DNA of 64,000 nt, taken from NCBI RefSeq assembly GCF_035222375.1, contig NC_085888.1:1054001-1118000 (forward strand), in the 5' to 3' direction. How positions within the stretch are numbered: position 1 is the first letter of the stretch; each line of letters starts with the position of its first letter. Made by a program: the position numbers and the translations under genes. This DNA comes from Podospora pseudocomata. Lineage: Eukaryota; Ascomycota; Sordariomycetes; Sordariales; Podosporaceae. Positions 45,681-57,882 of this stretch are shown piece by piece. The notes under the pieces are model-generated. The model saw only the letters and a program-made list of their open reading frames with translations, was not told the DNA's origin and did not search any database.

Positions 45681-47809
45681 ATGGCGGCACGAAAGCTGCA
45701 GCAGGAAGTCGACAAGTGCTTCAAGAAGGTGGCTGAAGGTGTCGCCGACTTCGAGGCCATTTACGAGAAGATTGAGCAGTCCACCAATCAGGCGCAAAAG
45801 GAGAAGCTAGAAGATCAGCTGAAGCGAGAAATCAAGAAGTTGCAGAGGCTGCGCGATCAGATCAAGACATGGGCTGCTAGCAATGATATCAAGGATAAGG
45901 GGCCGCTGCTGGAGCAGCGGAGGCTGATAGAGACGGTTGGTTGCCTACCTAGTTTGATGATAGAGGATGTGCTGTGTGCTTACTGGTGTGTTCCGTCTGT
46001 CTAGCAAATGGAGAAGTTCAAGGCTGTCGAAAAGGCGATGAAGACGAAGGCGTACTCTAAAGAGGGGTTATCAGCCGCCACCAAGCTGGACCCCAAGGAG
46101 CAAGCGAAGCTGGAGGCAAGCGAATTCCTGAGCAACATGGTTGACGAACTCGAGCAGCAAATCGAAACCCTCGAGGCCGAAGGCGAATCGATACAAGCCA
46201 CCATGAAGAAGGGCAAGGGCCAGGCAACCAAGCTGGAGCGCATCGCCGAGATAGAGCGCATCATCGAACGGCATAAATGGCACCAAGGGAAGCTGGAGCT
46301 GATTCGCCGCTCACTCGAAAATGGGGGCGTCGAGACCGAGCAAGTCACGGACCTAGAGGAGAGCATCAAGTACTACGTGTCCGACGGCATGAACGACGAT
46401 TTCCCCGAGGACGAGGGCATGTACGACGATCTAAACCTGGAAGAAGAGGAGGATGCCTTTGGTATGAACCTGGAGAACGACAAGGGCTCATCACAGGACA
46501 CCCAGTCGGTTCAAGAGGAGCCAGCCCCTGAGCCCGAGACGACAAGACCGGTAGCTGCTGCTCCGGTTGGGAAGCAACGCACGGTGGCCGATGCTGTGAC
46601 AGGGTCTGCTACACGACGTCCCTCGGCCCAAAAATCACCCCTCCCAACGCTCGCAACCGTCCACAACTCGCAAACAACCAACAGCAATGGGGTCCAGGCC
46701 AATGTTGCCATGAAGCCGGCAGCGCTACCAACCCGGCCCGCCGAGGGTTTGAAGTATGCCAGCGCAGCAGCAGCCGCTGCCGCAAGCGATAAGAACAACG
46801 TGGGCATTGCGCCTTTACCCCCCCCGCCAGGTGCTCCTCCAGCATCCGCCGCCTCTCCGTTAGCACCAAGTCAGCCGAGGACAAGTACTACCAACTCTCC
46901 CAGCACAGCACCCATACAACCGGTGGTGCAGGACAGGGCACCCCTACAAAATGCCCAGCCGCCAGCCAAGGAAGCGCCCAAATCTGCAGCATCAAAGGGC
47001 AAGGCTCCTGTACAACCGCCAACCGTCGCACCAGCAGCTCCAGATCACGGAGATGCCACCCCCGCGCGAGGTTTGTTTAGGCAGTCAAAAACTGGACTTG
47101 ACGGGCAAGGAGCTAACAGATGTTTCACAGCAGGTTCGGCGTCAACACAAGGGGCTCCAGTATCAGCACCAGTACCGGCTGCGAACGGCGTTTCTAATGA
47201 CATCAAGCCAATCGAGGAGGAAGAGGAAGAGGAAGAGGAAGAGTCGATATATCATCTCCCTGCGGCCCTCCAAGACCTGGTGGAATCATACGAAGTGACC
47301 AAGAAGCGGACGGCGTCAATAAACTCACCATTGACCCAGAGGATGCATATCACATCGGAAGCGGCTAAGCCTGAAGCTGCGGATGCCGAACCACCCCGCG
47401 CGTATGTGCCGGAGACGAAGTACCTCGCGCACACACACTTCCCACAAGAGCCGCTAGATATCCTGGATGACCCACGACTGTACGAACGAATCGAGCCAGA
47501 CACACTCTTTTACGTTTTCTACTACAAGCAGGGGACATACCAGCAATATCTTGCCGCGAGGGCTTTGAAGGACCAGAGTTGGAGGTTCCATAAACAATAC
47601 CAGACATGGTTCCAGAGACACGAAGAGCCAAAGTCGATTACCGAAGAGTTTGAACAGGGGACGTACCGCTTCTTCGATTATGAGAGCACATGGTTGGTCT
47701 CCCGTCCGCAAAGATACCATGGACGAATCGCTGCTGACAGAGCCCCAGGATGAACCGTAGGAAGGCAGATTTTAAGTTTGCCTACAAGTTTCTCGAGGAT
47801 GAGGTTTGA
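45681..47809 (+). CDS. NOT3: CCR4-NOT complex subunit 3/5
   Basis: Exons 45681-45935, 46005-47070, 47131-47692 and 47749-47809, about 647 residues. The N-terminal coiled-coil NOT3 domain ([20 protein letters not shown] to about residue 240) is nearly invariant in the family; in yeast Not5 it contacts the ribosomal E site. A Pro/Ala/Ser-rich linker follows. The C-terminal NOT box (about 520-645) includes [18 protein letters not shown] and ends [20 protein letters not shown]. That end comes from the last exon, joined as TG/G; reading through instead gives a false end [16 protein letters not shown]. The intron 47071-47130 is also in frame, but it has a perfect GCTAACAG branch site and a TTTCACAG acceptor. 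The complex shortens poly(A) tails and represses transcription and translation. Confidence 0.93.
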
Positions 47810-50492
47810 ACTTGTTGTGTGCCGGCAAGATGGTCGTGTGCGGTCTAGCGATGTAACCTTAACGTTGGGGCTTTCTTTAGTGAGACATTGGGCTCACGGA
47901 CACTGCAGAGTGTCGATAGCGTTTGGAGGAAACAACATAATTGCAATGTATCGACTCGGTGCACTGAAGCATCACTGTATTGTTGTAGGCATATCTCGTG
48001 ACCTGGGCAGATATGCATAAGACCGTTGGTGGGTATCGGCATACACGCAGAAAAAAGTACGGCCCACAGCAAAAAGTGAACCATGGATGCCCATCATGAG
48101 GAAGGGGGGTGGGCATCCTTAATGGCAGTCCTCGAGCTGACAACGAGATCACAAAGAATCAGTTATATACCCTTCCATCCAAGTGCCACGGGTTCGTACC
48201 TCAGTGGCCTGCCCGTTTATCTGTACCGCTCCCCAGCCATCAGCTGAACAATCGCGCGACGAATCCGGGAACAACGGGCCAGATGATGACGGTGAGCCTG
48301 GTGGCAAACAGGCTGGAAGAAGGCCAAAAAGGGCCCTGCTACTACCCGTCTCACCATCAGGAAGTGGAAGTCGCTAACCCCCAACTACACAGCCTCTCTA
48401 ATCTGCCTTGTGAGTTGATATCATTGCTGGCCCTCACCTTGCTGGCACAAGGCGTAGAAAATGCGCAAGGCAGCCATTTCCCCACAGCAGCCCATGGCAG
48501 CACGACGGGCTGCCATTGGACCTCTACTTACACCCAGATATGCAAGGGGACATGCATATCAGCCATTCAGATATTACCCAGAGGCCTGCAGAAGGCAACC
48601 TCCAGGAGGCTCCGGGGCGCGTACCACATTCAAACTTGCATGAGCCGCAACCTCTCAACCATCTGCACGATAATGATAACGTAGGCGTCCTAGTCACGTT
48701 CACACCCACCATCCGCAGAGACAGCAAACGTGGGGCTGCAACAAGGTGTGCGGTGTGGCACCAATGACTGAATCTCGAATCAGAAGCCATGCTGCTAACA
48801 CGAACGGTGCAGATAAATGCAATATCTTGTCACCGAATTCCTTGAGGACTCTCCCATCGCACCACTCTCTGTCAAGTGGCTTTCCAGTCCATCGAGACTG
48901 CAGAAGCAACAGTCCCCAACTATGCGGACTGCTCAGCCGCACTCGAATTTCCAGATTCAATGAGCTCTTGGCTCATCACCAACTGTACATGACACTGCAC
49001 ATATATCCTGCGAGGCTGTAGGTACCTTTAGATCTCGCCTGCTTACCGACCGGCCAGAGCGTTTGGACCTATCACGGGCTGCCAGGTCTGGCAATTTTTT
49101 GCGATTAGTCACTGAACGAATCCTCAGACTTGCCTGCATAACAGCACTGCACCGCCGGGCAAAAGATACAATGGCCGATGTCATTTGGCTGATTTCCATC
49201 TTGACGCTCCACTCTCTTCGCAGAGACAGCCGCTGAAGACGTATGTCCGGTTTTACAAACAATCCAGGCGCTCCATCTCCAAGACCTCCCTTACGGAGGA
49301 GCTTGTTATCATCCATTCGGCTATCTCCCATCCGCCTCTCTCACATCGCAAAGCCGTCACCCCCCCTTCCGCCGTTACTGGATCAAATCGAACAAAGCCT
49401 TCGATCGCCTTACTTGCTTCGACCAGGTCTCACATGTGGGGAGAGCTCACTGTTTGTGGATGCCTTCTGGTAAGCCCTGCCAAGGCAATATGCCCTCGTC
49501 CAGGAAAGGCATGCAAGTGTCAAGCCAAAGGTGGTTCTTTTGTTGCCGGCTCGGAGCCATCCGCTATTGCATTAACAAACACGCATGTTGGATGGGTGCT
49601 GCGAGCTTTGGTTCCTCGCCGACTTCCTGGAAGAGTTAGCTCTCCATCATCATTGGAAGATCATGTTGGGTACTTCCAAACGCTCACCGAAGGTCGATCT
49701 GACCCTGTGAGCTTGTTGCGGGACATCTAAGCCTTTAAGCGATACTCAACACAGAAAAGTGTTACGCTATCGTCTTGTTCCCACATTCCTTCAACTGTTA
49801 GTCTCGCTGTTCTCCCGCATGGCTGGGCAATTTCCCTTTCTTTTTCAAGATTGCCCCGTCATCGGCGTGGCTGCAATCAATAAACGTCCCCTCGAAGCTT
49901 GAAACTGGGCTATGGTGACACTGAGGGGACAATGAGGCTCGCGAACAGCCCCCGCCCAGTATCTTGGGGAGGCAGGGGTTGGGTAGAGACGCAGGAAACG
50001 GGCTGCGGGCAACTTTCTTCTACGTTTTTGATGGTGTGTGTCTCTCAGCCTGCTTGCACCATAGCTCTGCCGCGGTATCAGAGATGTCCGCGATAGGAAA
50101 CCACGCTTGACATTACCTCCTGCTGCATACATTCCCGCCTTACCGCGGTGTAGAAGGTGCCCATTGTCGCTTCTCTGGGTGAATGGTCCGTGATCAATGT
50201 ATTCGCGGCTCAAGATATATGGTCGGCACATTTCCAGATAGCCACCCACAAGTCTCATCCCCAACTGACTACAGCACGACTACTTTCCCATTCATATACC
50301 CTTCCTTACGAAAGAGAGTGGCAAAGGTGGTTCGAGTCTTCGAGTCCGTCAATATCTATCACTCAGCTATTGGTGGGTTTTCCCTTTTCCTGAATTCTTC
50401 TTGACCACAGGCAGCAGATCGTGCTAATAAACACCAACAGGTTTCTTCAGGGGTGGTTACCGGTGAACAGGACGGTTCAATCACTATACCAC
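47810..50492. other. 2.7 kb region upstream of the zinc-finger gene
   Basis: No frame here looks coding. Near its right end, TGCTAATAAACACCAACAG (50422-50440) is a textbook branch site plus 3' splice site, so the zinc-finger transcript probably has a 5' UTR intron ending at 50440, with the promoter further upstream in this region. Confidence 0.5.
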
Positions 50493-51479
50493 ATGGACTA
50501 CCCTTCTTCCTATCTTCAAAGCCCAGTCTTTGATGGCCCGGCCTACCAAGATGGCCCTTGGCCTGTCCCAACAAGTGCGAGCATGCAGAGGAGCAGCTCG
50601 CAGTCGACAGCCAACACAAACCTCACTTACGCCTCCAGCCAGTACTCGACCGAGTTATCGTCACTCGGTTCGCCAATAGTCGAGCACAAGGTGTACAGCG
50701 AGGGCTGGTCCTCATATCCTCCTCAGCCACAAGACTCGGGTCCACTTGTCGCCAATGCTGGTGGTCATTTGCACGAAGATAATGTCCCAGCACCATCAGA
50801 CATGCAAATGCTCGCCCCGCCCTACCTGCCATCAGAACCCTACCCTGTTGCCAACTATTACGACTACGACACCACTGATCCCTACGACCTTGCGTATGCC
50901 GGCGTCCCGTTTGACCCAGACAACTATGGTCAACAACAGCTGCCCGCTCAGTCCGTCCAAGATGTCGACACATCATATTCAGTCTCGTAGGTTACTATAC
51001 CTACCACACACCACCAGACCAGACACCCTCTTGCTAACTTTGTTCTCTGCAGCACCGTCTCGGAAAAGCAAACCTACCCTTGCCTCTCACCTGGCTGCAG
51101 CCAGAAAGCCTTCTCCCGCTCGGCCGACCTTGACCGGCACTACAAACAGGTTCACATAGACGAGGATCAAAGGATCAAGTATCACTGCGACTACAAGAAG
51201 TGTCCCCGACACGAGGCGCCTTTTGGCAGGCAGGACCACTTCCGAGACCACCTCCGGGATTTCCACAAGGAGGATCTCCTGCGGAGGAGCAAAAAGGAGG
51301 GTAGGGAATGGTGGGAATCTAGGGCGCCTCGCGCGGTGTTCAACGGGTGGTGGAGATGCAACAAGTGCCTGGTGGTGAGAGTGGACGTTGAGACGGAGGG
51401 GTATACCTGTCCTGCGTGTGGGAGCTCGTGCGAGAGCGACAGGATGAGGGTGAGGGAGGCTGCTGCCGGGAGAGGGTAG
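50493..51479 (+). CDS. Zinc-finger protein: two C2H2 fingers plus a CxxC zinc ribbon
   Basis: Two exons, 50493-50986 and 51053-51479 (TC/GTAGGT ... CTGCAG/C), 306 residues. The first 165 residues (MDYPSSYLQSPVFDG) are Ser/Tyr/Pro-rich and look disordered, as in activation regions. Exon 2 carries finger 1 (C175, C180, H194, H199), finger 2 (C210, C215, H231, H236) and then a separate four-Cys site (C267, C270, C284, C287). The fingers have C-x4-C spacing instead of the usual C-x2-C. A WWxSRAPRAVFNGWWRC linker ties the ribbon to the fingers. Probably a nuclear DNA- or RNA-binding protein; no target is known to me. Similar fungal proteins of this layout are usually annotated only as C2H2 proteins. 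Confidence 0.8.
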
Positions 51480-51813
51480 TGTGGTGGGTGATGATTAGGA
51501 GGAGAGGGCTCGGTCCTGTTGATGGCCGATAGTCTCTGATGTTTTCCCTCCCTCTTATACGACTGGGCCGCATTATTGTCTGGGCCGGGGAGGTTGGTTG
51601 CTTTTTATGGTGTCTTGTTTCTTTTGCATTATTTGCGGGTGGCTTCTGCGACACATTCTTTTCGTGACGACCGGAGCACGGAGTTGGGGAGCTTTTTGTT
51701 TTGTTCTGTTCTGTTTTTCTGTTCATTCTTTTTCCTATATCGATGACGGCCATGATGATGATCAGCGGCAAGAGGCCAGCCGTTCGTTACCTTCCTTTTC
51801 GGGATGTGGGGTC

Positions 51814-51840
51814 TTTTTTTTTTTTTTTTTTTTTTTTTTT
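51814..51840 (+). repeat. Homopolymer run of 27 T
   Basis: Uninterrupted T run directly visible, 335 bp after the zinc-finger stop codon. Length is prone to sequencing error. Confidence 0.9.
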
Positions 51841-52084
51841 GGCGTTTTCAAGGGCGTCCTTGTTTTTACACGGATCATCGTCAGAGATGGCCGCCACTGG
51901 TCTCTTTCAGGCTGAATTGTCAAGGTGGACAATGAGGATCCTGAGGGTTTGGAGACAAGGAGGCGATGAGCGGCTTCCAGCTCGAGTGAGGAGGCTCACA
52001 GGGAGAGAGCCTTTTCTACACGTTTTCAACCACGAGGAGAGACGCACATGTTGCTGTCCCCTATTGGTGGCCTCACGGCCGTTT

Positions 52085-52123
52085 CAGCCCATCTGCAAAG
52101 CAGTTGTTTTTGCAGATGGGCTG
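52085..52123. other. Perfect 15-bp hairpin
   Basis: The left arm CAGCCCATCTGCAAA (52085-52099) and right arm TTTGCAGATGGGCTG (52109-52123) are exact reverse complements around a 9-nt loop. It lies about 600 bp past the zinc-finger stop codon, outside any gene. Confidence 0.85.
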
Positions 52124-52758
52124 TGTACATTGTATTTTGTACCAACGTTTGTACGTTATGGGTAACCATACATGGGGAGTTTAAAGAGGATAGATCGAGA
52201 TCTGGCATTGGGATTGGATGAAATGGCATGACATGTGTGGTGGTCGATTTTGGGGTTGAGGAAGATAAGTACTTCCCCGTTGTTTGTATAGGCACATATT
52301 TGTCGTCTTTCTTTTCGAGACATGTCGTCGAAAGTGGATCATGCCGCTGGCTCTTATACTGGGCCTGAGCAAGGGGTGCTCTCTTTACCTACCTAGGTAG
52401 CCATTGGGCTTCTGGCCTTTGTTTGGTAGAGAACACAGAAGAGACTTCCTTTGCAATAATGCATTCGAGTTGGAAATAAGGCTCCGCGCGGCATCTGGAG
52501 AACTCGATATCCTTTTTAAAACAGAGCGAGTCGTTGCATTGGTGGTGGAGTGTTGCGCATGGGGTGTCTCAAAACGGACCGAGAATATGGAAAGAATGAC
52601 GATTCATTGATCCAAGGCGTTATCGATATGTAAGATTTGTGGATCCGCATGGTTGAACATCCCGAATTCGGTGCAGAAAAAGATTTCTGTCCAGAATTGG
52701 AGATGAATGAAGGCTCACCATCATTCCTGGCGCCGGCAGCAGTCAGTTACTGAAAGCA

Positions 52759-52766
52759 TATATAAG
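52759..52766 (+). promoter_or_regulatory. Possible TATA box of the isocitrate dehydrogenase gene
   Basis: TATATAAG, about 1 kb before the first start codon. If used, the transcript has a long leader or a 5' UTR intron. Support is only the motif. Confidence 0.3.
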
Positions 52767-53801
52767 ATCTGCCTGTCATCCCCCAGCACAGCGCACTTTC
52801 TCACTTGGCTGTTCAGTGGTGCTTTTTGTCGCTCCATCTCCTATATCCGGCGATATCCGTGACTTATCGCCGTTTTCCTGTGCGTGCTTTTTGGCCAGGC
52901 GCTGACCCCACAATTCACATTGCTGGACAAGGGTTCATCGGCGTGTGGGGGGATCGGTCCCCTGTACCGGCGTCTCTCAACCCCGCTTGCCCCGCTCTCT
53001 TAGAGTAACATGCGGGAAGAGTTTTATCCTTTTGGTCAACAAACTCGCGAGCTTGAAGCGCAACCGGTCTCCCGTGTGTCCCGTCCATCCGCCCAAAGTC
53101 CACGGCCGACATTCTGCATTGCTGGCTGCTGCTGCTGCTGCTGAAGATATCTTGCCTGCCTTACTGTATGTTCAGGCCTGCCAGACACGGGATGATCAAC
53201 GGGCGTGCCACTGCCAAATTAAAAAAACATCAGGCTCTAGGCAGGGTCCCTGCAGCTGGCAGAGCACAAAGGTGTTATCGCTCCCATCCATCCCAGAATG
53301 TACATATATCGTCGATCCGGCAGCTACTGTTCGGTGACAGGGCCGTTTTTCGCTTCCCTCACCGTTCTCGCCGCCGTCATCGCTCTCGCGGGCCCTCCCA
53401 TCCACCACCTTTTAAACCGCAGTGCCTCTCGTGCCTATCGCTCAGTGCCGCTCCATCTGTCCAGGACCGACCTTGTGCTACCTTGCCCTACATATCCATC
53501 CCGCTGAATACCGGGCGCTCCCAGTCTCGCCGATCTCCTCTTGTTCCCCTCTGCCGGGCGTCATTGCCGCGGCCCACTCGCGACAGCTCGAAACACCCAA
53601 TCAAGCCCTCAGCGGCGGCTTCATCCTCGGCTTTCGTCGCCATTCTGATTTGAAGTGCAGCTCCGACAATCCGACAAGCTGCCACCGCGGGTCGGTCCGG
53701 GCGCGAACAAACCCCCCCTTCCTGACTAAACCTACCTCTTTGATACATCGCCCATTTTGCCCCTCTCGACCCCCCTCCCTTCCCCTCCCCTTCTTCTCGC
53801 C

Positions 53802-55455
53802 ATGTCTTCCATCGTCTCCTCGGCCCTCCGTGCCTCTTTAACTCGTCCCTCCTGCTCGCGTACTGTCTTCACCCCGGTCTCCAACACCGTCCGCATCACT
53901 TCGAGAGCCACTCCCGTAACCCTCATCCAGCACTACAGACGCACAATGGCTTCCGCCGCTAAGATCAAGGTCAAGAACCCCGTCGTCGAGCTCGACGGCG
54001 ACGAGATGACCCGTGTCATCTGGCAGGACATCAAGGACAAGTTCATCACCCCCTACCTCGACATCGACCTCAAGTACTACGATCTCGGCCTCGAGTACCG
54101 CGACCAGACCAACGACCAGGTCACCATCGATGCCGCCGAGGCCATCAAGAAGTACTCGGTTGGTGTCAAGTGTGCCACCATCACCCCCGATGAAGCCCGC
54201 GTGGAGGAGTTCAAGCTGAAGCAGAGTATGTGTTTTTCTTTTTCAAGAGCCCCCTTGAGATGATGTGCCTTATATATCTGTCCCTGGGGGGGCCGGTGGG
54301 AAACTCTATATCACAATAGAGTTTGCCTCGGCCCGCGGGAACCATGCCAAACAACATGCCTCCAGAAAACAAGATTTCGGTTCGGCTGACGGTAACCTTT
54401 TTTTTTTTTTGCTTCTGATAGTGTGGCTCTCACCCAACGGTACCATCCGCAACGCCCTCGGCGGTACCGTCTTCCGTGAGCCCATTGTCATTCCCCGTGT
54501 CCCCCGTCTGGTTCCTGGATGGAAGAAACCCATCATCATTGGCCGCCACGCCTTTGGCGACCAGTACCGGGCCAAGGACTTCGTCGCCCCCGGCCCCGGC
54601 AAGCTCAGCATGGTCTACACCCCCGAGGGTGGTGAGCCCCAGGAGATCGAGGTTTACAAGTTCCAGGGTGGCGGTGGTGTCGCCCAGACCCAGTACAACA
54701 CTGACGAGTCCATCACCGGTTTCGCCCACGCCTCTTTCAAGCTCGCCATTGACAAGGGCCTCCCCCTATACATGAGCACCAAGAACACCATTCTCAAGAA
54801 GTACGATGGTCGCTTCAAGGACATCTTCCAGGAGCTCTACGACACCCAGTACAAGGAGGCTTTCGAGGCCAAAGGTATCTGGTATGAGCACCGTCTCATC
54901 GACGACATGGTTGCTCAGATGATCAAGAGCAGCGGTGGTTACATCATGGCTCTCAAGAGTGAGTTTTGGCAGCCATTGGGACCCTGAAAAGGCCGCCGAC
55001 CGAACAAAGAAAACTGACATGATTTTTTAGACTACGATGGCGACGTCCAGTCCGACATTGTCGCTCAGGGCTTCGGCTCCCTCGGTCTCATGACCTCCGT
55101 TCTCATCACCCCCGATGGCAAGACCTTCGAGTCTGAGGCTGCCCACGGCACCGTCACCCGCCACTACCGTGAGCACCAAAAGGGCCGTGAGACCTCCACC
55201 AACCCCATCGCCTCCATCTTTGCCTGGACCCGCGGTCTCATCCAGCGTGGCAAGCTCGACGACACCCCCGAGGTCGTTGCCTTTGCCGAGGCTCTCGAGA
55301 AGGCCTGCATTGACACCGTCGACGTTGATGGCATCATGACCAAGGATCTTGCCCTTGCCTGCGGCAAGACTGGCCGTGAGGACTACGTCACCACCTCCGA
55401 GTACATGGTCGCCGTTGAGAGAAGACTCAAGCAGAGCCTGAAGGAGAAGCTCTAA
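53802..55455 (+). CDS. NADP-dependent isocitrate dehydrogenase, mitochondrial/cytosolic
   Basis: Three exons: 53802-54225, 54422-54958 and 55031-55455, 461 residues. Residues 1-48 are a mitochondrial presequence (many Arg, Ser, Thr; no acids). A second in-frame ATG at 53946 begins [20 protein letters not shown], the exact start of cytosolic forms. Typical blocks: [13 protein letters not shown], the substrate-binding [20 protein letters not shown] created by splicing, [15 protein letters not shown], and [22 protein letters not shown]. It converts isocitrate plus NADP+ to 2-oxoglutarate plus NADPH and CO2. The C-terminus is -EKL, close to but not a canonical peroxisomal PTS1. Codon choice is strongly C-ending, as in highly expressed genes of this genome. 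Confidence 0.95.
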
Positions 55456-56323
55456 GCAATCACGATAATCAAACAAACAGAAAAAGCCCGATGGTCAAAA
55501 AGTGGCGCAAACGTTACGAGGAAGGCTGTCCCAAGCCCGCCGCGGAGGAAGACGAGAGCAGGGTTGCATCCACGTTGTCACCAGTAAGCCGTAACTGGGC
55601 TGGCTGAACAACAACCATAGAGGATAGAAAACATGAGATTTTCGCCTCGATAAACTGGGGAAAAAAAAGAGGAGGGTCATCATGACATGTCTTTTGGGTT
55701 TGATGCTACAGCACAAACAGGCACATGTTGTTTTCCTTGTTTGGGAGTTGGTAACCAGATTTATCACCAAATCGGGACGCCAACTTCAGATGTATATTGC
55801 CGAGTTGGGATCTACAGTACACTACAGGCTCCCTGTATATAAATGAGCACTTGAAGACAATAATCTGCACATATGTGATGTATTGTCTGTACTCTGACCC
55901 TGATCCACGCATTGAAATTGAACACAGAGAAAGACACCCATCGTTTCTAAGCCTTTTATTAACTTTGCGCATACGTTGCCACGATCTCTATTTTCCCCAA
56001 CTCCCGTAATGCACTGTCGCGTTTCCCAGGGAAAAGAATTCCAGGAGCAAAATAGCATAGTTTACATAATACGCCCTCCCACCCCATACGCCCCGACGAC
56101 TGATTATCATCCTATCTCCCCCCATCGCCCGATGAATCAAGCTGATTCTAATAGAGCCTGAGTGTCAAAAGTCCCAATGAGATACGTATGCCTGGTGATT
56201 TCCTGCTGATGATAGCGGTAAGATCACTGCAAAGAAACCGTGAAGGAAAGAGGTCAAGTTTTTCCCTGAGAACAAAACTCCTTTAAGAAAAAAAGACAAG
56301 GTAAGAACAATCCGATGCCCTCC
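55456..56323. other. Convergent intergenic region, no gene seen
   Basis: About 0.9 kb between converging stop codons, AT-richer than the flanks, presumably both 3' UTRs. Confidence 0.5.
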
Positions 56324-57882
56324 TCAGTCATCAACCTCTTTCCTATACACCACCGACTCCCCATCGCCCGATCCACCACTCTTCCTTGACCTCTTCGTTG
56401 ACTCGCTGGGCGTCGCCGCACCGGCATCTGTCCCACCGCCCTCGCTCTTACGCTTCTTCTTGGTCGGCCGGCTGGACCCCCCCTTAGGTCTATACCCCGG
56501 ATCATCATCCGCCACCCTCTTCCTCTTGCCGGCGGCACCGCCAGTGCCCTTCCCACCACCGGAAGCAAGAGTAGGCGAAGCAAGAATGCTCGCCGCCTCG
56601 CTCATCTCCAAATCATCACCGCTGAGCTCATCTTCGACAGCAGCAAGCCTATCCGCCGTGGCCCTCCTGGCGGACGCGCCCTGGCGCTTGGTGCGAGCTG
56701 CTGCCGGGTCGCTCTTGCTCGCGGTACCACCCCCAGAACCTTTCGCACCGCCAGAAGCAAGACTAGCCTGCAAGGCATCATAGCGTTTCAACGCCTCTTT
56801 CGGGCCCCAGATTTCACCACCACCGTGCTCGTATTCGTAAGCGGCGAGCTTCTCGGCCGCGGCCTTCCTCGCAGCTTGGGCCTGGCGCTTAGCGCGAGCG
56901 GCTGAGTCGTTCCGGACTTTACCACCGCGGGAGCCGGGGCCGCCTCTCGAACCTGGACCTCCGCCGCGGCCGCCTCGGGTAGAGGAGGCGGAGCTCGGGA
57001 CGGCAATGACGGAGTCGTCGGCGCCGTTTCTGGAATGGTCGTCCTTGTCCTTGGTGCTGTCCTTGTCGGCGCCAGCATGGTGCTCTGTGTCTTGGAGGAA
57101 GGTGTTGGGCGCGTTTTTACGCAGCCAGTTGTGCACGGATACGGGGTTTCGAAGGGCGTAGTCGCGGGAGGTCTTCTCGCGGGAAGCGGTCGTCTCATCG
57201 GGGTGGGCTAGGGGAGCGAGGGTGGGGAGCTGGTCGGTGTCATCGAAGAGGCGGAGGTCGAGCTCGTAGAGGTAGTTATCTACATCGTCTGCGGTGAGGA
57301 AGGAGGGGGGATGGGGGGCGCCCTGGAGGGGGTCGACAGGGGAATCTCGGCCTGCTTGGAGATCGGAGACGAGGTCCGGGAAGTGTTCTGCAGCGGCAGC
57401 GTAAGGGATGTGTGGGACCTCGCGGAGGAGCTTCTGGAAGGATTTGGCGGGTTTGGGGCATCGGTTTGGCGTTGATGGTCTGTCCATGTCGAGGCGGAGA
57501 GCGTCGTCATCGACTGGGGAGTCCACGCTAAGGTCAAATCGCTTCTCGGGCGGAATCTGGGCCGAGTTGTTGACATCTAGAAGGGTATCGAGCAGCCGAC
57601 TTTTGAATGATGATATTAGCAGGTGTGTACCCAATGGAGATGGACCTAAGTTGGCTGGACCAGCCATGTTGCTTACTCGTTTTGGATCGCGAGCCTCTTG
57701 GCCGTGGCCAGCGCCTTCTGCTCCATCATGTGAAGATCCTCGTTGGCCTTCATCTTGTCATCGAAAACGATGCGCATCTTGCGATACTTCTTCTTCCATG
57801 ACCGATATGATGGCTTTTCGCTGGTGGTTCTGACATTGTGGCCATCGTCCTCGTCCTTGATCCTGCGCGCATCGGCCTCCAT
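56324..57882 (-). CDS. INO80 chromatin-remodelling complex subunit Iec3
   Basis: Two exons, 57882-57677 and 57599-56324, 493 residues. Splicing (CAAAACGA/GTAAGC ... TGCTAAT ... AAAAG/T) creates the Iec3 signature: SYRSWKKKYRKMRIVFD, EQKALATAKRLAIQND, RLLDTLLDVNNSAQIPPEKR. The rest is Gly/Ala/Lys-rich with two copies of an AARxKRQxxAARxAxAxxLAA segment and a basic nuclear-localisation-like tail (RPTKKKRKSE, KRSRKSG). Iec3 was defined as a fission yeast INO80 subunit; the complex slides nucleosomes and exchanges H2A.Z. The second exon alone contains an ATG and could be misread as a complete gene lacking the signature. Confidence 0.9.

Larger units (their letters stand above)
51480..53801. other. 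2.3 kb region upstream of isocitrate dehydrogenase
   Basis: Holds the zinc-finger 3' UTR, a 27-T run, a 15-bp hairpin, a 12-bp palindrome CTACCTAGGTAG (52389-52400) and a possible TATA box, then a strongly pyrimidine-rich leader (53760-53800). No convincing coding frame. Confidence 0.5.

Noticed and set aside
48109-48684. A 191-codon open frame between NOT3 and the zinc-finger gene
   Set aside because: No motif, no signal, mixed composition; looks like a chance frame in intergenic DNA.
51814-51840. 27-T run as the tail of a retroposed element
   Set aside because: No element body, internal promoter or target-site duplication could be recognised beside it.
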